A DNA stretch of 29,898 nt from Pusillimonas sp. UBA6240 (GTDB lineage: Bacteria > Pseudomonadota > Gammaproteobacteria > Burkholderiales > Burkholderiaceae_B). This document shows, piece by piece, positions 1 to 7,593 of the stretch (its first letter is position 1; each line of letters begins with the position of its first letter). The stretch spans positions 1 through 29,898 of the forward strand of contig DJWC01000072.1 in NCBI GenBank assembly GCA_002441445.1. Direction: 5' to 3'. The position numbers were made by a program, and so were the translations under genes. The notes below the pieces were generated by a model. It had not been told where the DNA came from and searched no databases. It worked only from the letters and a program-made list of their open reading frames with translations.

Positions 1-1
1 C

Positions 2-1978
2 CCGGTGCGCGGCAACGGCCGCATCGTGGACGAACTGGAGCGCCTGTTCGCCGGTGCGGGCTGGAACGTGGTCAAGCTGCTGTGGGGCAGCGACTGGGAC
101 GGCCTGTTCGCCCAGGACCGCACCGGGGCGCTGGCACGGGCCCTGTCCAACACGGTCGACGGCCAGATGCAGACTTTCGCCGCCAAAGACGGCCGCTACA
201 ACCGCGAACACTTCTTTGGCCAGAGCCCCGAATTGGCGCGCCTGGTGGAAGGGCTGAGCGATGAAGAGATCGACGCCCTGCGCCGCGGCGGCCACGACCT
301 GGTCAAGATCCACGCCGCCTATGCGGCGGCGGCGCGCCACCAGGGCTCGCCCACCGTCATCCTGGCGCATACCAAGAAAGGCTATGGCATGGGCAGCGCG
401 GGGCAGGGGCGCATGACCACCCATTCCCATAAAAAATTCGAAGACACGGACCTTCTGGAATTTCGCAACCGCTTCGGCCTGCCGCTCAGCGACGAGCAGG
501 CGCTGCGCCTGGATTTCTACAAGCCCGCCGAAGACAGCGCCGAACTGCGCTATCTGCGCGAGCGCCGCCAGGCGCTGGGCGGCCCCTTGCCGGCGCGGCA
601 GACACAGGCGGACCCCATACCCGTGCCGGCGCCGGCCGACTATGCGCGTTTCGCCCTGCAGGCCGATGGCAAGGAAATGTCCACCACCATGGCTTTCGTG
701 CGCATGCTGGGCGGCTTGATGAAGGACGCCCAGCTCGGGCCGCGCATCGTGCCCATCGTCGCCGACGAGGCGCGCACCTTCGGCATGGCCAATCTATTCA
801 AGCAGGTGGGCATCTATTCCAGCGTGGGCCAGCGCTACGAACCGGAAGACATCGGCTCCATGCTCAGCTACCGCGAGGCGACGGACGGGCAGATCCTCGA
901 AGAAGGCATCAGCGAGGCGGGCGCGATTTCGAGCTGGGTGGCGGCGGCCACCAGCTACAGCGTGCACGGCGCCGCCATGCTGCCCTTCTATATCTATTAC
1001 TCCATGTTCGGCTTCCAGCGCGTCGGCGACCTGATCTGGGCGGCCGCTGACCAGCGCCCGCGCGGCTTCCTCATCGGCGCCACCTCGGGCCGCACGACGC
1101 TGGCCGGCGAAGGCCTGCAGCACCAGGATGGCGCCAGCCACCTGTGGGCCGCCACCGTGCCCAACTGCAAGGCCTATGATCCGGCCTTCGCCGGCGAACT
1201 GGCCGTCATCGTGGACCACGGCATGCGCGAGATGATGGCGGAGCAGCGCGACGTGTTCTACTACATCACCGTCATGAACGAGAATTACGCCCAGCCCTCC
1301 GTGCCGGCCGGAGCCGAGGGCGATATCCTGCGCGGCGGCTACCTCCATACACGATTTGAAGCATCCAGCGTGACGGCGGATGGGGGCGGCCAGCACGGCC
1401 CGGCCCAGCATGGCTCCGCTCGGGACGAAGTCGCCCATGGCGCGGGAGCCCCTGCCGAGGCGGCCTCCGCGGGAATAGCGCCCGCGGCGATGGCTTCGGC
1501 CGAAGCGCCCGCCGCCGGCGCCGCCTCAGTTATAGATGCGGCCACCGCGTCAGGGCGGCGTGCGGCGCTGCTGGGCTCCGGCGCCATCCTGACCGAGGTG
1601 CTGAAGGCCGCCCGCCAACTGGCCGGCATGGGCATCGCCGTGGACGTGTTCAGCATCACCAGCTGGAGCGAATTGGCCCGCGACGGCCAGCGCTGCGTGG
1701 ACGAGGGCTGGCACGGGGACGCGGATCAAGGCCAACAGGCCCCGCACATCGCCCGCCTGCTGCAAGGCGGCCAGGGCCCCATCGTAGCCGCCACCGATTA
1801 CGTGCGCCTGGTGCCCGAGTCGGTGCGCGCCTACCTGCCGCCCGACCGGCGCTATGCCACCCTGGGCACCGACGGCTTCGGCCGCAGCGACACGCGCGCC
1901 GCCCTGCGGCGCTACTTCGAGGTAGACGCCCAGGCTATCGTGGAAACCACAGTGCGCGCCCTGGCCAAGGATTTTTAG
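2..1978 (+). CDS. aceE: Pyruvate dehydrogenase E1, homodimeric type (5' end outside window)
   Basis: This is the C-terminal two-thirds of a thiamine-diphosphate-dependent 2-oxoacid decarboxylase of the AceE family, the E1 part of a pyruvate-dehydrogenase-type complex. The frame is open at the left edge and begins in the typical PVRGNGRIV segment, so the N-terminus with the GDG cofactor motif is missing. Visible landmarks (numbered from the codon at 5) are HTKKGYGMG near 122, the loop histidine in MTTHSHKK near 140, ISEAGAISSW near 302 (site of the activating glutamate), GLQHQDG near 370 and GTDGFGRSD near 621. Two oddities: an Ala/Gly-rich stretch of about 65 residues (about 452-517) where E. 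coli AceE has a short loop, and a C-terminus that ends at ALAKDF, some 20-25 residues earlier than E. coli AceE. No E2 or E3 gene follows, so it may be a paralogue serving another 2-oxoacid (compare MdeB). Confidence 0.93.
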   Translation, partial: PVRGNGRIVDELERLFAGAGWNVVKLLWGSDWDGLFAQDRTGALARALSNTVDGQMQTFAAKDGRYNREHFFGQSPELARLVEGLSDEEIDALRRGGHDLVKIHAAYAAAARHQGSPTVILAHTKKGYGMGSAGQGRMTTHSHKKFEDTDLLEFRNRFGLPLSDEQALRLDFYKPAEDSAELRYLRERRQALGGPLPARQTQADPIPVPAPADYARFALQADGKEMSTTMAFVRMLGGLMKDAQLGPRIVPIVADEARTFGMANLFKQVGIYSSVGQRYEPEDIGSMLSYREATDGQILEEGISEAGAISSWVAAATSYSVHGAAMLPFYIYYSMFGFQRVGDLIWAAADQRPRGFLIGATSGRTTLAGEGLQHQDGASHLWAATVPNCKAYDPAFAGELAVIVDHGMREMMAEQRDVFYYITVMNENYAQPSVPAGAEGDILRGGYLHTRFEASSVTADGGGQHGPAQHGSARDEVAHGAGAPAEAASAGIAPAAMASAEAPAAGAASVIDAATASGRRAALLGSGAILTEVLKAARQLAGMGIAVDVFSITSWSELARDGQRCVDEGWHGDADQGQQAPHIARLLQGGQGPIVAATDYVRLVPESVRAYLPPDRRYATLGTDGFGRSDTRAALRRYFEVDAQAIVETTVRALAKDF

Positions 1979-2046
1979 GGCGTTTCGGGGCACAAGCGCA
2001 CGCGGAACTGATATGCTTGTGCCCATCCGTACTATCCGCGTCCGTA

Positions 2047-2934
2047 ATGAATCCCGTCAGAATGCAGTTGCTGTTGATCGGCACCATGGCCATCTGGGGC
2101 CTGAACATTTCTGCCATCAAAGTACTGACGGAATACATGGACCCGCTGCTCATTTCCGCCTATCGCATGGTGCTGGCCACCGTCATCATCAACATGACGC
2201 TGGTCTGGTCCCGCCGGCCCATCTACCTGGGGCGCATTTCGCGCAAGCATTGGCTACGCTTCACCCTGTGCGCCGTGCTCATGGTCTACGCCAACCAGAT
2301 CTTTTTCATCGGCGGCATGCAAGGGGCTAGCGCCACCAACGGCTCGCTGATCATGGCCTTGAGCCCCCTGGTCGCCACCGGCCTGGCGGCCCTGCTGTTC
2401 CGGGAACCGATGTCGCGGCTGCGCATGACGGGCATCGCCCTGGGTTTCGGGGGCGTTTTCCTGGTGGTGCTCAGCGGCGCCAATGCGGCCTTGACCGCCG
2501 CCGGCTGGGGCGAAGCCAAAGTATTCGCCGGCATGTTCATTTTCACCGCCGGCGGTTTGCTGATCCAGAGCCTGGCCAAACAGTTCAGCGCCCTGGTCAT
2601 CAGCGCCATGATCTACACCATGGGCACGCTGATGCTGTGCGCGCACATCTACCTCAGCGACGTGGCGGTGAACTGGCAAACCGTGTTCCCGGCCTTTTGG
2701 CCGGTGGTGCTCATGATCTTCTCCGGCGTATTCGCCACCGCCATCGGCAACATGATCTGGAACCGCGCCATTGCCGAGCTCGGCGCCTCGCGCACCACCC
2801 TGTATCAATACTGGGTGCCCGTCTTCGGCGTCGGCTTCGCCCTGATCCTGCTGGGCGAAGCCTTCACCATCTGGCACGCCGTCGGGCTGGTCTGTATATT
2901 GCTGGGCACGTATTTGGGGACGCGGCGGGTGTGA
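2047..2934 (+). CDS. DMT-superfamily EamA-type transporter
   Basis: An inner-membrane protein of about 295 residues with two EamA repeats and roughly ten hydrophobic helices. The first starts at LLLIGTMAIWGLNISAIKVL. The second repeat ends in the typical block with ELGASRTTLYQYWVPVFGV and LLGEAFTIWHAVG. The family exports or exchanges small metabolites such as amino acids; the substrate cannot be told from sequence. The ATG at 2047 is preferred over an upstream GTG at 2017 because the hydrophobic core begins soon after it, although no strong ribosome binding site is visible for either. It lies 68 bases after the E1 gene on the same strand. A functional link between the two is not evident. Confidence 0.88.
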   Translation: MNPVRMQLLLIGTMAIWGLNISAIKVLTEYMDPLLISAYRMVLATVIINMTLVWSRRPIYLGRISRKHWLRFTLCAVLMVYANQIFFIGGMQGASATNGSLIMALSPLVATGLAALLFREPMSRLRMTGIALGFGGVFLVVLSGANAALTAAGWGEAKVFAGMFIFTAGGLLIQSLAKQFSALVISAMIYTMGTLMLCAHIYLSDVAVNWQTVFPAFWPVVLMIFSGVFATAIGNMIWNRAIAELGASRTTLYQYWVPVFGVGFALILLGEAFTIWHAVGLVCILLGTYLGTRRV

Positions 2935-3043
2935 AGGCCATGGCCGCCGCGGGCGAGCCGTCCCGCTGGACCTGATACCGATACGGCCGGCCTGCTGTCT
3001 CCAGCCTCGAGGCGGTCCTCAGCCGCGCTTCCTGGCTTTCTTC

Positions 3044-3072
3044 CATAACCCGCCATCCTGGCGAGGGTTATG
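3044..3072. promoter_or_regulatory. Inverted repeat upstream of the small membrane-protein gene
   Basis: CATAACCC (3044-3051) is matched by its exact complement GGGTTATG (3065-3072), with an inner GCC/GGC pair that extends the stem. It sits 21 bases before the ATG at 3094 and lacks a following T-run. A leader hairpin or an operator is therefore more likely than an intrinsic terminator. This is seen in sequence only; its function is unknown. Confidence 0.4.
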
Positions 3073-3093
3073 ATTTCATAGCGAGGCATAGCG

Positions 3094-3549
3094 ATGAAAC
3101 GGATCCAGTTTCTTGCGATAGTCCTATTCGCGCTGGCGCTGATACCTGGCGGCGCCCACTTGCTCGAGCTCTATAGCAAGATGCAATTGGATCGCGACGC
3201 CTATATATTGGTGCAGCAGATTTACCGTGGATGGGCCATGCTGGGCGCTGTGCAGGCCGCCGCGATGTTCGCCGGGCTGCTGCTCGTCGTTTATTCGCGC
3301 CCGCAGCGCCTTGCATTCGGGTTGTCGCTGGCCGGCTTGGTGTTGCTGGGCGCGGCGATCGCCGGCTTTTTCATCTGGACTTTTCCCGTTAACAAAGCCA
3401 CGGACAATTGGATGATGGCGCCCGACAATTGGGAGCAGCTGCGTATGCAATGGGAGTATTCGCATGCGGCCAATGCGGTGCTTATCTTTTTGGGGCTGTG
3501 CTGCGTGGCAGCGTCCAGCCTGGCTTGGCGTACAGGCGGCCGGGAATGA
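3094..3549 (+). CDS. DUF1772-like small integral membrane protein
   Basis: A 151-residue protein with four hydrophobic helices, at roughly residues 5-25, 50-67, 75-95 and 128-145. Between helices 3 and 4 lies a polar loop ending in QWEYSHAANAVLIF. A tryptophan- and arginine-containing loop followed by W-x-x-x-H and a last helix recalls the DUF1772 / anthrone-oxygenase-like family, but the match is from memory and weak. The gene has a GAGG-type ribosome binding site about ten bases before the ATG and an inverted repeat in its leader. It stands alone between the transporter and rfbB. No catalytic function should be assumed. Confidence 0.75.
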   Translation: MKRIQFLAIVLFALALIPGGAHLLELYSKMQLDRDAYILVQQIYRGWAMLGAVQAAAMFAGLLLVVYSRPQRLAFGLSLAGLVLLGAAIAGFFIWTFPVNKATDNWMMAPDNWEQLRMQWEYSHAANAVLIFLGLCCVAASSLAWRTGGRE

Positions 3550-3626
3550 CCGGACGGCAAGCATGGCGGGCCGCCGATCATCGGCCCGTCGGGCGGCGAT
3601 GCTGCTTCCTCTAAAAGCTTCAAGCT

Positions 3627-3632
3627 TATAAT
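3627..3632 (+). promoter_or_regulatory. Candidate -10 box for rfbB
   Basis: A perfect TATAAT lies 28 bases before the rfbB ATG, in an AT-richer stretch that also contains a repeated AAGCTT. No good -35 box sits 16-18 bases upstream, so this is a partial promoter match only. It would give a leader of about 20 bases. Confidence 0.45.
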
Positions 3633-3660
3633 CAGCGATCCATTTCACGCGTTCAAAAAC

Positions 3661-4722
3661 ATGAAAATCCTGGTCACCGGCGGCGCCGGCTTCATCGGGT
3701 CGGCGCTCGTGCGCCATCTCGTCCTTCAGGCGGGCGTCGAGGTCGTCAACGTGGACAAGCTCACCTATGCCGGCAATCTGGAGTCCCTGGCGTCCGTGGC
3801 GGGCAACAGCCGTTATGCCTTCGAACGCGTGGATATCTGCGACCGCGCCGAGCTGGATCGCGTATTCAGCCAACATCGGCCGCAGGCGGTGATGCACCTG
3901 GCGGCGGAGTCGCATGTGGACCGGTCCATAGACGGGCCGGCGGCTTTCATCGAAACCAATATCGTCGGCACCTATACCTTGCTGGAAGCCGCCCGACACT
4001 ACTGGCTGGGCTTGCCCGGCGAAGCGCGTGACGCCTTCCGCTTCCATCATGTGTCCACCGACGAGGTGTACGGAGACCTGGAAGGGCCTGGGGACCTGTT
4101 CACGGAAACGACGCCTTATGCGCCCAGTTCGCCGTATTCCGCCAGCAAGGCCGGTTCCGACCATTTGGTGCGCGCCTGGCGGCGCACCTACGGCCTGCCT
4201 GTGCTCGTCACCAATTGCTCCAACAATTACGGGCCCTATCATTTTCCCGAAAAGCTCATCCCGCTGATGATCCTGAATGCCCTGGAAGGCAAGCCTTTGC
4301 CGGTCTACGGGCAGGGCCTGCAGGTGCGCGACTGGCTGTACGTGGAAGACCACGCGCGCGCCCTGCACCGGGTGCTGACGGATGGCCGGGTGGGGGAGAC
4401 CTATAACATCGGCGGGCACAACGAGAAGCGCAACATCGACGTCGTGCATGCCATCTGCGAACTGCTGGAAGAACTGGCGCCGGCCAAGCCGGCGGGCGTT
4501 GCGCATTACCGCGATCTGATCACCTATGTCCAGGATCGGCCCGGCCACGACATGCGCTACGCCATCGATGCCGGCAAGATCCAGCGCGAGCTGGGCTGGA
4601 CACCGCGGGAAACCTTTGAATCGGGCCTGCGCAAGACCGTGCAATGGTATCTGGACAACCAGGAATGGTGCCGCCACGTGCAAGACGGCAGCTACCAGCG
4701 CGAGCGGCTGGGGATGGTTTAG
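3661..4722 (+). CDS. rfbB: dTDP-glucose 4,6-dehydratase
   Basis: An extended short-chain dehydrogenase of 353 residues that converts dTDP-glucose to dTDP-4-keto-6-deoxyglucose, the second step of dTDP-L-rhamnose and related sugar synthesis. The NAD-binding GGAGFIG is at residues 7-13, the active-site T-D-E triad at 133-135 (VSTDEVYGDL) and the Tyr-x3-Lys pair at Y159/K163 (SPYSASK). E. coli RmlB is 361 residues, so the length is normal. Usually rfbA, rfbC and rfbD sit next to it; none is present here, so the other rhamnose genes must lie elsewhere or this copy feeds another deoxysugar. Its stop codon overlaps the stop of the convergent antitoxin gene by three bases. Confidence 0.96.
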   Translation: MKILVTGGAGFIGSALVRHLVLQAGVEVVNVDKLTYAGNLESLASVAGNSRYAFERVDICDRAELDRVFSQHRPQAVMHLAAESHVDRSIDGPAAFIETNIVGTYTLLEAARHYWLGLPGEARDAFRFHHVSTDEVYGDLEGPGDLFTETTPYAPSSPYSASKAGSDHLVRAWRRTYGLPVLVTNCSNNYGPYHFPEKLIPLMILNALEGKPLPVYGQGLQVRDWLYVEDHARALHRVLTDGRVGETYNIGGHNEKRNIDVVHAICELLEELAPAKPAGVAHYRDLITYVQDRPGHDMRYAIDAGKIQRELGWTPRETFESGLRKTVQWYLDNQEWCRHVQDGSYQRERLGMV

Positions 4723-5039
4723 TTGGAGGAATTGGCAACAGACGCAGCCAAAGGCTGTACCGCCAAGCGCAGTCCCATCGCCTTGAGAATGGCGGATAGA
4801 CTGGTGAGCGCCGGGTTTCCCTTCGGCGACAGTGTGCGATATAGCTGGGTCGGGTTCAACTGCGCTCGTTCGGCCACGGCCTGGACTCCACCAGCGGCCT
4901 GTGCCACTTGGCGCAAAACAAGCAATAATTCCGCTTGGTCGCCATCTTCCAGGATGCGATTAATGAGCTCCACCACGAAAGCCGGGTCGCTGCGGTACAG
5001 CTCCGCCATTGCATCGTCATGGGATCTGCTTTTCATCAT
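4719..5039 (-). CDS. HigA-like antitoxin (HI1420-type helix-turn-helix protein)
   Basis: A 106-residue DNA-binding antitoxin, with a possible alternative start one codon later because two ATGs are adjacent. A GGAGAG ribosome binding site ends four bases before the first ATG, which is why the longer reading frame back to 5114 was not used. The C-terminal half carries the helix-turn-helix typical of the addiction-module antidote family: GGVQAVAERAQLNPTQLYR, then LSPKGNPALTSLSAILKAMG. It overlaps the 3' end of the upstream toxin gene by about 20 bases, the usual toxin-first order of HigBA-type modules. Since the toxin frame is broken, the antitoxin may be an orphan. Confidence 0.88.
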   Translation of the reverse strand: MMKSRSHDDAMAELYRSDPAFVVELINRILEDGDQAELLLVLRQVAQAAGGVQAVAERAQLNPTQLYRTLSPKGNPALTSLSAILKAMGLRLAVQPLAASVANSSN

Positions 5040-5332
5040 CAACTCTCCGTTTCCAGTCCCGCCAATAGTGCACCGCTCTTGCAATATCCACATCCTGCTT
5101 GCGCTTGTCGCCACCGCATAGAAATAGAACCGTACGATTCGCTGGCAAGCTGTAGCAGTTTCGATAGCCGGCGCCTACGTCGACGCGCAACTCCCAAACG
5201 CCATCGCGGCAGAATTTTCGGTCGCCGAAGTTACCAAGCTGAACGCGAATCACCCGCTTGACTATAGCGATCTTGGCTTGGCCGTCGCGCAAATTCCGAA
5301 GCCAGTTTAAATAAGGATTCTGTTGATCGCAT
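5017..5332 (-). pseudogene. HigB/Gp49-like (HI1419-type) toxin, frameshifted near its start
   Basis: The C-terminal 90 or so residues are a clear RelE-superfamily killer protein of the HI1419 type: NWLRNLRDGQAK, then VQLGNFGDRK, VWELRVDVGAGYR and VLFLCGGDKRKQDVDIARA. The matching N-terminus is in another frame: an ATG at 5332-5330 reads MRSTESLF, as expected for the family's I-R-x-T-E-x-F start. Removing one A from the AAA at 5308-5306 joins the two as MRSTESLFNWLRNLRD and gives about 104 residues, the family's usual length. As it stands, translation from that ATG stops after about 35-40 codons. The downstream frame is itself open back to an ATG at 5412, but that adds about 28 residues unlike any family N-terminus. 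Either the gene is inactive or the assembly has a one-base error. Confidence 0.72.
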
Positions 5333-5484
5333 ATGTTAGATAGTGCTCGATTCGGTACACATCCATTTTCGTTTTTAAGCGAATAATAATCAAGTCGCGA
5401 CGCTTTTCCCATGCAGCGTTGCTCGCCCGCCAAAAAGAACGCAGGCAGTGTCACAAACCGGGAGCGTCATCCGTCTAGTCGGGT

Positions 5485-6507
5485 ATGGACACCAAAACTT
5501 CCCCGACAATGCAAACCGAGAAATCATCCCATTTCGCCCCTGCCGCGGCCGATCCCCTCGCCGGCAGCTTCGTCACCAGTTACGCAGGCGTTGTCGCCTT
5601 CCTGGCGGTTGCCGATGAAGGCAGCTTTTCACGGGCGGGCGACCGCCTGGGGATAGGGCGCTCGGCGGTCAGCCGCAGTGTGCAGAAGCTCGAGGCGCAG
5701 CTCGAGACCCGCTTGTTTCATCGCACGACACGAAGCACCTCGCTGACGCGCGAAGGCGAGCTGTTTTACGAAAACTGCCAGCCCGGCGTGGAGCGCATCG
5801 TTCAGGCGCTGGAAGACATGCGCGAACTACACAATGGGCCGCCAAGAGGCCATCTGCGCATCCATTCCGGCTCTGGATTTGGACGCAAGATAATCGCCCC
5901 GCTGCTGCAGAATTTCCATGCGCAGTACCCCGATATTACGCTGGAGCTTTTGCTGGATGACCATCCCGCCGATTTCACTGCGAACCGCATAGACGTGTCT
6001 TTTCGCGACGGCCGCATGGAAGACAGCGACATCGTGGCACGGCAGCTTATTCCGATGCAAATGATCGTATGCGCGTCGCGGCCCTACGCAGAGGCCTGCG
6101 GTCTGCCGCGCCATGTAGACGACCTTGCCCATCACCGATGCATCAACTTCCGCAGCGCCTCCGGCCGTATCAGGGAATGGGAGTTCAAGATCGATGGATA
6201 TGCCCAGAAACGCTTGCCCGCCGCGCAACATACATTCAATGACCTGGACCTAGTGCTGGAATCTGTCCTGCAAGGCGAAGGTATCGCCCAGCTGCCCGCG
6301 TATCTGGTCTGCGACCTGCTGCGCGGCGGCCGGCTGCTTGCCTGCCTTGCTCAGCATGCCCCCGATGACGGCGGCCACTACGTCTGCTATCTCAGCCGCA
6401 AGCAGCTCCCCGCGAGGATACGCGTGTTCGTCGACTACGTCATCGAACAAGTCCGTGCTCAGGACCTTCAATACCTGACCACCATGGCCGGCGAGCCAAC
6501 AGCCTGA
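5485..6507 (+). CDS. LysR-family transcriptional regulator
   Basis: A 340-residue LysR-type regulator. The N-terminal winged helix-turn-helix is at about residues 35-95 (FLAVADEGSFSRAGDRLGIG then SAVSRSVQKLEAQLETRLF). A periplasmic-binding-like effector domain begins near GHLRIHSGSGFG. The start gives an unusual N-terminal extension of about 32 residues before the helix-turn-helix; a second ATG at 5509 would shorten it. It is divergent from the toxin-antitoxin module and lies upstream of, and in the same direction as, the NAD(P)-binding protein/Ohr pair, which it may control. The effector is unknown. Confidence 0.92.
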   Translation: MDTKTSPTMQTEKSSHFAPAAADPLAGSFVTSYAGVVAFLAVADEGSFSRAGDRLGIGRSAVSRSVQKLEAQLETRLFHRTTRSTSLTREGELFYENCQPGVERIVQALEDMRELHNGPPRGHLRIHSGSGFGRKIIAPLLQNFHAQYPDITLELLLDDHPADFTANRIDVSFRDGRMEDSDIVARQLIPMQMIVCASRPYAEACGLPRHVDDLAHHRCINFRSASGRIREWEFKIDGYAQKRLPAAQHTFNDLDLVLESVLQGEGIAQLPAYLVCDLLRGGRLLACLAQHAPDDGGHYVCYLSRKQLPARIRVFVDYVIEQVRAQDLQYLTTMAGEPTA

Positions 6508-6587
6508 TACCCGATCTGCCGCGGGCGCCCGCCGGATTGATGCCTTCGATGCAACGCCATGGGTCCCGCCGCGGGCCTACCGCCGGA

Positions 6588-6613
6588 ATGAAGCCCTGCC
6601 TAGAATGCTTCAT
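6588..6613. promoter_or_regulatory. Inverted repeat ahead of the NAD(P)-binding protein/ohr pair
   Basis: ATGAAGC at 6588-6594 is matched by its exact complement GCTTCAT at 6607-6613 with 12 bases between. A TAGAAT hexamer (6601-6606) inside the spacer could serve as a -10 box. The position, 27 bases before the ATG, suits an operator, possibly for the LysR protein encoded just upstream. This assignment is inference. Confidence 0.4.
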
Positions 6614-6639
6614 ACACCCGGCCGCATCAGGAGATCATC

Positions 6640-6984
6640 ATGAAAATCGTAGTCATAGGAGGCACTGGCCTCATCGGCGGCAAAGTGGTCGCCAAGCTGA
6701 AAGCGCAAGGCCATTTCGTTGTTGCGGCCGCTCCCGCAACGGGCGTCAACACTATCACCGGCGCAGGGCTGGCGGAAGCGATGGCCGATACGGACGTCGT
6801 CGTCGACCTCGCCAACTCCCCTTCATTCGCGGACGCGGACGTCCTCGAGTTCTTTGAAACATCGGGCCGCAATGTGTTCGCCGCCGAGCTCGAGGATGAC
6901 ACCCTCGTTCCCGGGGATAAGGCCCGCCTGGGATCGGCAAGTTTCGACACATGGTTCGCCCAGCGCAATGCAGCGGGTGGATGA
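6640..6984 (+). CDS. NAD(P)-binding NmrA/SDR-like protein, internally deleted
   Basis: The N-terminus is an atypical short-chain-dehydrogenase-like protein: MKIVVIGGTGLIGGKVV (nucleotide-binding GGTGLIGG at 7-14), then GVNTITGAGLAEA and VVDLANSPSFADADVLEFFE. Family members as I remember them are about 240-260 residues. Here residue 82 or so (TSGRN) is followed almost directly by the family's C-terminal end (LEDDTLVPGDKARLGSASFD), giving only 114 residues. About 130-140 central residues are therefore missing, yet the frame is kept. A GCCGAG at 6883-6888 lies at the apparent junction. The enzyme is unlikely to work. The stop overlaps the ohr start (ATGA), and a CAGGAGA ribosome binding site precedes the ATG, so the remnant may persist as a translated leader for ohr. 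Confidence 0.8.
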   Translation: MKIVVIGGTGLIGGKVVAKLKAQGHFVVAAAPATGVNTITGAGLAEAMADTDVVVDLANSPSFADADVLEFFETSGRNVFAAELEDDTLVPGDKARLGSASFDTWFAQRNAAGG

Positions 6985-7508
6985 GCCGGGCGGACATCAT
7001 GGCCAGATTGCAGGCGCCGCCTGTTTCCTTGCTCGACAAGTATCGCGGGCGCGAAACCCGTGCCTTGTATTCAACCGCTGTCACGGTGACGGGCGGCGAT
7101 GCCGGCCATGGCCGGGCATCGGGCGTGGCGCGTTCCGATGACGGCAACCTCGATGTACACCTGCGCCTGCCCGAAGCGCTGGGCGGGCCCGGCGGCGGGA
7201 CGAATCCGGAGCAGTTGTTCGCAGCGGCGTATGCCGCCTGTTTCCATGGCGCAATGACCTTGCTCGCCGCGCGGGCGGGCATCGCGGTTCCAGGCAGCTC
7301 GGTGACGGTTACCGTCGACTTCTGCCGCGATCCGGTTGATGGCCTGTTCATATTGACTGCGCATACCCTCATCCAGCTTCCCGGCATCGAGCGGGCCGTT
7401 GCCGAGGAACTGGTGCGCAACACCGAGCGTTTTTGCCCTTACACGAAGATGACGCGCCAGGGAATCGTGAACATCGTCGCGCTTCTTCCTTCGGACGCAG
7501 CGGGCTAG
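6981..7508 (+). CDS. ohr: Ohr/OsmC-family organic hydroperoxide resistance protein
   Basis: A cytosolic thiol peroxidase of the Ohr/OsmC fold, about 175 residues from the ATG at 6981, which overlaps the preceding stop. The peroxidatic cysteine is C87 in NPEQLFAAAYAACFHGA and the resolving cysteine is C152 in ERFCPYTKMTR. Both lie in the standard Ohr contexts, so the protein should reduce organic hydroperoxides using lipoylated or dithiol partners, as known for the family. It has some 15-20 extra N-terminal residues before the usual SLLDKYRGRETRALY opening; a later ATG at 6999 would remove six of them. Translation is probably coupled to the upstream remnant gene. No OhrR gene is adjacent. Confidence 0.9.
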   Translation: MSRADIMARLQAPPVSLLDKYRGRETRALYSTAVTVTGGDAGHGRASGVARSDDGNLDVHLRLPEALGGPGGGTNPEQLFAAAYAACFHGAMTLLAARAGIAVPGSSVTVTVDFCRDPVDGLFILTAHTLIQLPGIERAVAEELVRNTERFCPYTKMTRQGIVNIVALLPSDAAG

Positions 7509-7557
7509 CTTGCATCGGCACGCGACATTGGCACCACAGTGCATTTGGGGCACAATC

Positions 7558-7574
7558 GGTAATTCATAATTACC
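7558..7574. promoter_or_regulatory. 17-bp perfect palindrome in the leader of the first Bug gene
   Basis: GGTAATTCATAATTACC has 7-base arms around CAT, and its core is a T-N11-A pattern (TAATTCATAATTA). It lies 19 bases before the ATG at 7594, directly upstream of the AAAGGAG ribosome binding site. It is a candidate operator for a LysR- or MarR-type protein. The regulator is not identified. Confidence 0.55.
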
Positions 7575-7593
7575 AAAAGCAAAGGAGTCTCTT

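Noticed and set aside
3124..4683. A 519-codon open frame antisense to rfbB
   Set aside because: It is the mirror of a strongly conserved gene, its translation matches no family, and long antisense frames are expected in GC-rich DNA.
5305..5316. TTTAAAC on the minus strand as a programmed -1 frameshift site in the HigB-like toxin
   Set aside because: The heptamer is the classic slippery sequence, but the required change from the MRSTESLF frame to the NWLRNLRD frame is +1, and the upstream codons are TTT AAA rather than T TTA AAC. A one-base insertion is simpler.
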